Below, piece by piece: positions 1-3,975 of a stretch of 6,818 bases of DNA. Made by a program: the position numbers and the translations under genes. Within the stretch, counting starts at the first letter, position 1. Every line of letters begins with the position of its first letter. The notes beneath the pieces are model-generated. The model worked only from the letters and a program-made list of their open reading frames with translations, had not been told where the DNA came from and did not search any database. Source of the DNA: B16-G9 sp964455635 (GTDB lineage Bacteria; Bacteroidota; Bacteroidia; Bacteroidales; F082); NCBI GenBank assembly GCA_964455635.1, contig CAYVWX010000169.1, forward strand, positions 1 through 6,818. Reading direction: 5' to 3'.

Positions 1-89
1 AGATGCCTGAGGTAAAATGTTTACAGTACCTTAAGGATATGAAATGCCTAAAGTAATTAACACAACGAATTTCCAAAATTCCAAACGTA

Positions 90-111
90 GAAACCATTCA
101 CGAATGGTTTC
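90..111. repeat. Perfect 10-bp inverted repeat (hairpin)
   Basis: GAAACCATTC at 90-99 is followed after two bases by its exact reverse complement GAATGGTTTC at 102-111. As RNA or single-stranded DNA it would fold into a 9-bp stem with a CACG loop. No T-run follows it, so it is not an obvious intrinsic terminator. It sits inside the bounded repeat and is probably one of that element's structural parts. Confidence 0.7.
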
Positions 112-153
112 CAGAAAAACCACCGCAAGCTGTTTTGTAATCATCGTCAGGAT

Positions 154-211
154 TACAAATCCTGCCGAGCTTGTGGAGCTTGCGGCTACAAATCCTGCGG
201 AGCTTGCGGCT
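154..211. repeat. Degenerate tandem repeat, 33-nt unit plus shortened second copy
   Basis: The word TACAAATCCTGC occurs at 154-165 and 187-198, and GGAGCTTGCGGCT at 175-187 and 199-211. The first unit is 33 nt. The second copy lacks the 9 nt (CGAGCTTGT) that separate the two words in the first. The left end overlaps a small palindrome, CAGGATT-ACA-AATCCTG (148-164). One reading frame through the repeat gives a repetitive NPAEL peptide, which I take as a by-product of the repeat and not as a protein. Confidence 0.7.
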
Positions 212-339
212 GGTAAGGAGTTTAGGTATTTTGAATTTTAAAATTTGGAATTTATTTGTTATTTGATTTTTGTTATTTGGAATTTTATCCCCCCTCCTGA
301 TGTTCACGTTGCGTTTATGCGAAATATCATACTAATAAA

Positions 340-370
340 TTTATCATGTTTTATAAAACCTGTAAATTTG
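340..370 (+). promoter_or_regulatory. Bacteroidota-type promoter of the osmC-family gene, with a spacer palindrome
   Basis: TAAATTTG at 363-370 matches the TAnnTTTG -7 consensus exactly. A weak -33 element, TTTA, lies at 340-343 with a 19-nt spacer. Transcription would begin near 375-377, leaving a leader of roughly 22 nt to the ATG at 399. The spacer contains a perfect 12-bp palindrome, GTTTTATAAAAC (348-359), placed where a bound repressor would block polymerase. Its role as an operator is inference, because A/T-rich palindromes also arise by chance. Confidence 0.6.
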
Positions 371-398
371 CACTTTAAATGTTAAATAATAAACAATA

Positions 399-860
399 AT
401 GAATTCAACAAAAAATGTAGCCATACCGGTGAATGTAAAAATTGAGGGGATAAGCGAAACGCCCACCAAAATAAACCTGAAAGCAGGAAGGTTTAGTTTG
501 GTAATCGACGAGCCTGCCAACATGGGAGGAACTAATGAGGGGCCATCACCCATACAGGTGTTGCTTATGGCTTTGGCAGGTTGTTTAAACATGACCGGAC
601 ATACCGTTGCCAAAGAACAGGGGCTGGAGCTTAAGCAAATGAAGATTAGTATCGAAGGCAATATGGATGCCGCTCATTTTATGGGATATGCCACCAACAA
701 CAGGGCTGGCTTTGAAGAGGTTAACGTAATTATAGAAACTCAGTTTGATGGGGCTCCCACAAAACAGCAGCGTGATAACTGGCTGCAGGAAACCGAACGC
801 CGGTGTCCGGTTACCGACAATATGAAAACACATACAAAAATTATTATTAATTCAAATTAA
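399..860 (+). CDS. OsmC family protein (thiol-dependent peroxide/organic hydroperoxide protection family)
   Basis: This 153-residue protein has the size and layout of the OsmC/Ohr superfamily, which are cytoplasmic dimers that reduce organic hydroperoxides with a pair of cysteines. The visible signature is TNEGPSPIQVLLMALAGCL (about residues 45-63). It holds the conserved Glu47 and the first cysteine, Cys62, at the start of the long central helix. The second redox cysteine is Cys136 in RRCPVTDN, the usual C-terminal position. With both cysteines present the protein should be catalytically competent; the true substrate is not known. Some OsmC paralogues of this general type remain uncharacterised, so Ohr-like specificity should not be assumed. 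The ATG at 399 is preceded by an A-rich leader without a Shine-Dalgarno sequence and lies just downstream of a good promoter. The gene is closed off by an intrinsic terminator at 885-916 and so appears monocistronic. Confidence 0.9.
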   Translation: MNSTKNVAIPVNVKIEGISETPTKINLKAGRFSLVIDEPANMGGTNEGPSPIQVLLMALAGCLNMTGHTVAKEQGLELKQMKISIEGNMDAAHFMGYATNNRAGFEEVNVIIETQFDGAPTKQQRDNWLQETERRCPVTDNMKTHTKIIINSN

Positions 861-884
861 GCCCAATTTGTGATATAATTTTCG

Positions 885-916
885 GCCCGCTTCAGTTATG
901 GAGCGGGCTTTTTTTT
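885..916 (+). terminator. Intrinsic (Rho-independent) terminator after the osmC-family gene
   Basis: GCCCGCTTC (885-893) pairs with GGAGCGGGC (900-908), giving a 9-bp GC-rich stem with one G-T pair and a 6-nt loop. It is followed at once by a run of eight T (909-916). It lies 25 nt after the osmC-family stop codon. A loose -7-like match, TACTTTTA (916-923), starts at the end of the T-run. It could serve patB but lacks the final G and a clear -33 element, so patB's own promoter is uncertain. Confidence 0.92.
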
Positions 917-942
917 ACTTTTAGCCTCTCAAAAAATATTTT

Positions 943-2100
943 ATGTTCAATTTTGACAAAAAAATTAATAGAGCAGGAACCGCAAGTGTTAAATACGATA
1001 TGCGTGACGAGATTTTCGGAAAACCCGACGTGCTCCCCATGTGGGTTGCCGATATGGATTTTGAAACGCCGGAGTGTATCCGCAAGGCCGTTGCCGAAAG
1101 AGCTGCACATCCCGTTTACGGGTATTCCATTATGACAGATGATTATTTTGATGCTTTTACAGGATGGGTAAAGCGCCGTCATAATTGGAACATACAAAAA
1201 GAGTGGATAGTATTTTCGCCCGGTATTGTTACGGCTATAAATGCTGCCGTTTTTGCTTTTACCGAAAAGGGCGACAAGGTAATTGTGCAGCCACCGGTAT
1301 ATTTTCCGTTTTTTGATGCAGTTAAAAACAACGGACGAAAGCAACTATTAAATCAGTTGCTGTATGTGGATAACAGTTATAAAATCGATTTTAACGATTT
1401 GGAACAAAAAGCAAAAAAGGCTAAGCTTATGCTTATTTCATCGCCGCACAATCCTGTAAGTCGCTGTTGGACAGAAGATGAGTTAAAGAGGGTAGGGGAA
1501 ATTTGCCTTCACAACGGGGTGATTATTTTGTCGGATGAAATTCATGCCGATTTAACACTGCCGGGTTATAAACATCTTCCGTTGGCTTCGTTGTCCGATG
1601 AATTGGCCGAGATAACCGTAACCTGCATGGCACCCAGCAAAACCTTTAATGTAGCCGGACTGTTTACTTCTCAGATTGTGATTAAAAATGATAAACTTCG
1701 TAGTAAGTTTACCAAGGCTATGGATACTTATCATCTTGTCCATGGTAACCTGTTCGGGATGGTTGCTTCACAGGCAGGTTATACCAATGGCGACCTGTGG
1801 CTCGATACGCTAAGGGAGTACCTGCTTGAAAATTTTAATCTCGTAAACGATTTTTTTACAAATGAACTCCCCCAATTAACACTGGTAAAACCCGAAGCCA
1901 CCTTTTTGGCCTGGATTGATTATTCAAAAACAGGATTGTCTGACAGAGAGATGCAAAATAAGATGGTACAGGAAGCCGGATTGGGATTAAATCCCGGAAG
2001 AATATTCGGTTCGGGAGGCAGCGGCTTTATGCGAATGAATCTCGGAACGCCCCGCAGTAATGTTTTGGAAGCACTTGAAAGAATGAAAAAGAGCTTTTGA
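943..2100 (+). CDS. patB: PatB/MalY-family PLP-dependent C-S lyase (cystathionine beta-lyase type aminotransferase fold)
   Basis: This is a 385-residue fold-type I PLP enzyme of full family length (E. coli MalY is about 390). The family cleaves C-S bonds of cystathionine or cysteine conjugates, releasing pyruvate, ammonia and a thiol. The N-terminal part has DVLPMWVADMDF (29-40) and HPVYGY (56-61), typical of this subgroup. The cofactor and substrate residues are in place: Tyr120 in PPVYFPF, Asn170 in SPHNP, Asp198 in SDEIHADL, the Schiff-base Lys233 in APSKTFNVAGL, and Arg364 in GFMRMNLGTP. This pattern favours a C-S lyase over a general aminotransferase, but exact specificity (cystathionine beta-lyase versus cysteine desulfhydrase) cannot be told from sequence. 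The ATG at 943 has an A-rich leader and fits the family's start. The gene follows the osmC terminator, and its final codons overlap the -33 element of the next promoter, so the genes are tightly packed. Confidence 0.93.
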   Translation: MFNFDKKINRAGTASVKYDMRDEIFGKPDVLPMWVADMDFETPECIRKAVAERAAHPVYGYSIMTDDYFDAFTGWVKRRHNWNIQKEWIVFSPGIVTAINAAVFAFTEKGDKVIVQPPVYFPFFDAVKNNGRKQLLNQLLYVDNSYKIDFNDLEQKAKKAKLMLISSPHNPVSRCWTEDELKRVGEICLHNGVIILSDEIHADLTLPGYKHLPLASLSDELAEITVTCMAPSKTFNVAGLFTSQIVIKNDKLRSKFTKAMDTYHLVHGNLFGMVASQAGYTNGDLWLDTLREYLLENFNLVNDFFTNELPQLTLVKPEATFLAWIDYSKTGLSDREMQNKMVQEAGLGLNPGRIFGSGGSGFMRMNLGTPRSNVLEALERMKKSF

Positions 2101-2126
2101 GGAATACCTGATATTTTATATCTTTG
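2095..2126 (+). promoter_or_regulatory. Consensus Bacteroidota promoter for the araC-like/fur operon
   Basis: TTTTG at 2095-2099 (-33), a 19-nt spacer and TATCTTTG at 2119-2126 (-7) match the Bacteroidota TTTG-N19-TAnnTTTG promoter exactly. The predicted start near 2131-2133 gives a very short leader to the ATG at 2141. The -33 element lies within the last codons of patB. An imperfectly placed palindrome, GATAT-TTT-ATATC (2110-2122), overlaps the -7 box and is a possible autoregulatory operator; it is A/T-only in the middle and could be chance. Confidence 0.75.
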
Positions 2127-2140
2127 AAAAAATATTTCCC

Positions 2141-2716
2141 ATGTCGAAAACATCACTCTTTATTAAAAATATGGTTTGCGACCGCTGTATTATGTCGGTA
2201 AAATCAATATTGGATAAACATGAAATTCCCTGGACAAAGGTGGTGCTTGGCCGGGCGGATGTTGACATGGATAGCAGCCTGATTGATGCGGAAACGCTGG
2301 ATAAAGACTTAAAAGCCATTGGTTTTGAGTTGATTCGGGATAAGAATGAAATTTTGGTTGAAAAAGTTAAAAACCTTGTTGTTGAGTATATTCATCATCA
2401 CGAAGGTGAGGCGTTAAAAATTAACTTTTCTGATTATTTAACCGATAACATAGGCAGTAATTATACTTTTATTTCTTCTGCTTTTTCAAAAAGTGAAGGC
2501 ATTACCATCGAAAAATATATTATCAGGCAGAAAATTGAAAAAGTTAAAGAGTTAATCAGCTACAATCAGCTTAATTTTTCGGAAATAGCTTTTAAAGTTA
2601 ATTATAGCAGCTCGGCGCATCTTTCAAAACAATTTAAAGAGATAACCGGTTTAACATTAAGTCAGTATAGGCAGGTGAAGGAATCGGACAGAAAATCGCT
2701 TGATAATGTTGTTTAA
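2141..2716 (+). CDS. AraC-family transcriptional regulator with N-terminal HMA-like metal-binding domain
   Basis: This 191-residue protein is a fusion of two modules. Residues about 4-68 read as a small ferredoxin-like HMA-type domain: strand SLFIKN, then MVCDRC with Met11, Cys13 and Cys16 in the MxCxxC arrangement that binds soft metals in copper chaperones and P-type ATPases. A helix, a strand pair and a second helix ending at AIGFEL complete the fold. Residues about 75-180 are a single AraC-type DNA-binding domain with two helix-turn-helix units. The second is clear in FSEIAFKVNYSSSAHLSKQF followed by KEITGLTLSQYR (146-177). A His cluster (85-87) sits at the junction. There is no classical AraC sugar-binding domain. 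I infer a transcription factor that senses a thiol-binding metal ion, such as Cu or another soft or borderline cation, and controls the adjacent efflux genes. Ligand and direction of regulation are unknown. The gene leads an operon; fur follows after 12 nt. Confidence 0.88.
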   Translation: MSKTSLFIKNMVCDRCIMSVKSILDKHEIPWTKVVLGRADVDMDSSLIDAETLDKDLKAIGFELIRDKNEILVEKVKNLVVEYIHHHEGEALKINFSDYLTDNIGSNYTFISSAFSKSEGITIEKYIIRQKIEKVKELISYNQLNFSEIAFKVNYSSSAHLSKQFKEITGLTLSQYRQVKESDRKSLDNVV

Positions 2717-2728
2717 ATATTGTAAACC

Positions 2729-3142
2729 ATGAAAAAGTCGGTTGATAAATCTCTTGAAAATAAAAAGGTGAAACCCACTGCCATGCGGCAATTGGTATTA
2801 GACATTTTATCCAAACAGGATTATGCCATAGGCTTGCCTCAGCTGGAGATGCAATTTGCTCAGGCCGACAGGAGTACGCTGTATCGCACGCTTAAAACAT
2901 TCGTTGAAAAAAAAGTTATCCACAGCATCGACGATGGTACGGGTACGATAAAATATGCCGTCTGTAGCGATACCTGTAGCTGTAATCCCGATGAGTTACA
3001 CGTTCATTTTTTTTGTACAAAATGCAAGAAAACCTTCTGTTTAACCGATATTCCCATCCCAAAAGTAAATTTACCCGAAAACTATACTGTAAGCAGCGTT
3101 AACATGGTTGTTAAAGGCCTTTGCAATAAGTGTACCCGATAA
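2729..3142 (+). CDS. Fur-family metalloregulator (transcriptional repressor), possibly Zur-like
   Basis: This 137-residue protein has the normal Fur-family length and order. The winged helix lies at about 14-78: VKPTAMRQLVLDIL, the recognition helix region ADRSTLYRTLKTF, then VIHSIDDGTGTIKYAV in the wing. The metal-binding dimerisation part follows, with HVHFFCTKC (91-99). The structural zinc site is the two CxxC pairs Cys96/Cys99 and Cys132/Cys135. His91 and His93 correspond to the usual regulatory-site histidines. Extra cysteines at 79, 83, 85 and 104 enrich the region just before and after the hinge, suggesting a thiol-rich metal site unlike classical iron Fur. Whether it senses Zn, another divalent metal or redox state cannot be settled here. 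It is co-transcribed with the HMA-AraC gene (12-nt gap). The next gap carries an operator-like palindrome, so it plausibly represses the His-rich gene and czcA. Residue 1 is the first ATG after the upstream stop; Met19 is a less likely start. Confidence 0.9.
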   Translation: MKKSVDKSLENKKVKPTAMRQLVLDILSKQDYAIGLPQLEMQFAQADRSTLYRTLKTFVEKKVIHSIDDGTGTIKYAVCSDTCSCNPDELHVHFFCTKCKKTFCLTDIPIPKVNLPENYTVSSVNMVVKGLCNKCTR

Positions 3143-3145
3143 CTT

Positions 3146-3160
3146 TGCAACCTGATTGCA
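3146..3160. promoter_or_regulatory. Operator-like inverted repeat upstream of the His-rich gene
   Basis: TGCAA (3146-3150) and TTGCA (3156-3160) form an exact inverted repeat around the 5-nt centre CCTGA. It begins only 3 bases after the Fur-family stop codon and ends 12 bases before the -7 box of the next gene, so a bound protein would cover the spacer and -33 region. The 15-bp size and symmetry suit a dimeric repressor such as the adjacent Fur protein. A second inverted repeat, GCATT-GTTT-AATGC (3158-3171), overlaps its right arm and could be part of the same regulatory region or a weak terminator stem. Assignment to Fur or to the AraC-like protein is inference. Confidence 0.45.
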
Positions 3161-3172
3161 TTGTTTAATGCC

Positions 3173-3180
3173 TATTTTTG
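3173..3180 (+). promoter_or_regulatory. -7 box of a promoter for the His-rich protein gene
   Basis: TATTTTTG matches TAnnTTTG exactly. No -33 element sits at the preferred spacing: TTTG at 3144-3147 is 25 nt away and TTG at 3156-3158 is 14 nt away. The promoter may therefore be weak or activator-dependent, which would fit control by the neighbouring regulators. Transcription would start near 3185-3187, giving a leader of about 25 nt to the ATG at 3211. Confidence 0.5.
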
Positions 3181-3210
3181 CTTTCGTAAATTGTTTATGC
3201 AGGTTTTGAT

Positions 3211-3594
3211 ATGCTCAATAAGATAAAAAATATTTCATTATTACTCTTCTGGTTTATAGGAGTAACGGTATTGTTGCATGCTTTTATTCCGCATCACCAC
3301 CATTTCGACACTGTTTATGAGCATCACGCAAATCAAACGGGTCAAAATAGCAATCAACACGAAGATAGTCCTTTACATTGTCATGCATTCAACCGTTTGC
3401 TGATTGACAGCGATTGGGCTGTCAGCAATGCTGTAAGTTACAACAATGTTACGGCAGTTGTTGCAGCCGGTTTATTCAACATACAGCCGGATGATGCCGG
3501 AAGTGGCAGAATAAGTTGTTTATTGCAGGATGAAAGAGTACTTAAAGTCGCCCTAACCAATAATCCCACACGCGGCTCACCCGGCAAAAGCTAA
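3211..3594 (+). CDS. Small membrane-anchored His-rich protein, probable metal-binding accessory of the efflux locus
   Basis: This 127-residue protein has no recognised catalytic domain. Residues 7-26 form one hydrophobic segment after a Lys-containing N-terminus, fitting an inner-membrane anchor or uncleaved signal. No AxA-type cleavage site is evident, and the remainder should face the periplasm. Directly after the segment come PHHHH (27-31) and HH (38-39), then His50 and HCH (56-58), so about ten His and two Cys (57 and 103) lie in a short region suited to binding Zn, Cu, Ni or Co ions. The rest is low in recognisable features and ends in NPTRGSPGKS. Short proteins with a hydrophobic N-terminus followed by a His run are seen next to metal-efflux genes in Bacteroidota, which agrees with its place here between the Fur gene and czcA. 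Proposed roles are periplasmic metal buffering, delivery to the pump or sensing; none is shown. A 9-codon out-of-frame ORF (3197-3226) overlaps its start. Confidence 0.75.
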   Translation: MLNKIKNISLLLFWFIGVTVLLHAFIPHHHHFDTVYEHHANQTGQNSNQHEDSPLHCHAFNRLLIDSDWAVSNAVSYNNVTAVVAAGLFNIQPDDAGSGRISCLLQDERVLKVALTNNPTRGSPGKS

Positions 3595-3736
3595 TACTTC
3601 CCACCCTTAGCAGTTTGAAAATTTAAGTTCGGTCATTTTTTAGCAGGCAATGGCAACCAACTATTAACAAACACCGGTAAAACAGAAAATTATATATGAG
3701 TCAGCTCTATCTTTTTATAGCGTACTTGTAATCTTA

Positions 3737-3752
3737 AACCTGATAACCTGAT
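3737..3752 (+). repeat. Perfect tandem octamer AACCTGAT x2 upstream of czcA
   Basis: AACCTGAT at 3737-3744 is repeated without a gap at 3745-3752. The same octamer occurs at 3149-3156, inside the operator-like palindrome before the His-rich gene, and the shorter ACCTGAT is at 2106-2112 in the araC-like promoter. Direct tandem sites at this kind of spacing are typical of activator binding, including AraC-type proteins, so it is a candidate half-site. This is inference from recurrence only. Confidence 0.4.
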
Positions 3753-3849
3753 TTTTAGTTTTAATCATTGTAGCATTGGAATTTACCCGATGTGGTTTTA
3801 TAGCCGGTTTTATAAAGTTTATTTGTGATTTGTTTGCTGACCGAAAGAA

Positions 3850-3868
3850 TTTGCCCCTTCGGGGTAAA
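3850..3868 (+). other. Hairpin in the czcA leader
   Basis: TTTGCCCC (3850-3857) pairs with GGGGTAAA (3861-3868), eight pairs including one G-T, around a TTC loop. The alternative fold would use a CTTCGG tetraloop with a shorter stem. The following sequence is mixed and not a T-run (ATATTTTC comes within ten bases), so it is not a clean intrinsic terminator. It might be a leader structure or a weak attenuator. Confidence 0.4.
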
Positions 3869-3975
3869 GATATTTTCTGCCCTTTAACCAATCCCTTTTT
3901 TATGCTGCTTTTGTTGTGGTTAGCACTCTGTTTCAATTAATTCTTTCTAAAAAACACATTCAATATCAAAAAGAT

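Larger units (their letters stand above)
75..286. repeat. Structured intergenic repeat element bounded by 11-bp inverted repeats
   Basis: A perfect 11-bp inverted repeat brackets this segment: AAAATTCCAAA at 75-85 and its exact reverse complement TTTGGAATTTT at 276-286. A second near-copy of the right arm, TTTGGAATTT, lies at 244-253. Inside are a strong hairpin (90-111), CCGCAAGCT (123-131), which is complementary to AGCTTGCGG at 177-185 and 201-209, and a degenerate tandem repeat (154-211). The right part is A/T-rich with repeated TTATTTG words. I infer a dispersed non-autonomous element (MITE- or REP-like) or a decayed one. No transposase is visible here, and copy number cannot be judged from one window. 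Short open frames on both strands across it follow the repeat and do not look like genes. The remaining parts of 1-398 are 1-74, which has no recognisable feature, and 287-339, a short A/T-rich lead-in to the osmC promoter. Confidence 0.5.
3595..3975. other. 381-nt gene-free leader region upstream of czcA
   Basis: No convincing gene lies here. The + strand is broken by frequent stops, and a 73-codon open frame on the - strand is Lys/Ser-rich, has no recognisable motif and looks accidental. Features that can be seen are a tandem AACCTGAT pair (3737-3752), a hairpin with a CTTCGG loop region (3850-3868) and a loose -7-like box TATCTTTT (3709-3716). There is also an 11-residue mini-ORF, MSQLYLFIAYL (3696-3731), that would lie across that box. 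TTAGCAG recurs at its left end. No exact TAnnTTTG promoter with good -33 spacing was found, so czcA may be transcribed from the His-rich gene's promoter, from a regulator-dependent promoter here, or both. The length is unusual for such a compact locus and suggests regulation or loss of a gene. Confidence 0.5.

Noticed and set aside
1..56. Possible C-terminal tail of an upstream gene (frame ending with TAA at 54-56)
   Set aside because: Only 17 codons are visible and no family can be recognised; the stretch also contains near-repeats ATGCCTGAGGTAA and ATGCCTAAAGTAA, so coding status cannot be supported.
44..241. 65-codon + strand open frame with repeated NPAEL residues
   Set aside because: The repeats in the peptide come directly from the DNA tandem repeat, there is no promoter or family resemblance, and it lies within the structured repeat element.
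98..307. 69-codon - strand open frame across the same repeat
   Set aside because: It is Lys/Asn/Arg-rich and low in complexity, follows the repeat's composition and shows no domain.
892..1344. 150-codon - strand open frame opposite the start of patB
   Set aside because: It overlaps the terminator and the conserved N-terminal part of patB on the opposite strand and has no recognisable domain.
3158..3180. Intrinsic terminator after the Fur-family gene
   Set aside because: The GCATT/AATGC stem is only 5 bp with low GC and the following T-run is part of an exact -7 box, so a promoter/operator reading is preferred.
3715..3936. 73-codon - strand open frame in the czcA leader
   Set aside because: Basic, low-complexity composition, no motif, no promoter facing it, and it would run against every other gene in the window.
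3868..3975. N-terminal extension of czcA, since the frame stays open for 36 codons upstream
   Set aside because: There is no ATG in that stretch, and the ATG at 3976 gives the typical CzcA N-terminus at the usual distance from the first membrane helix.
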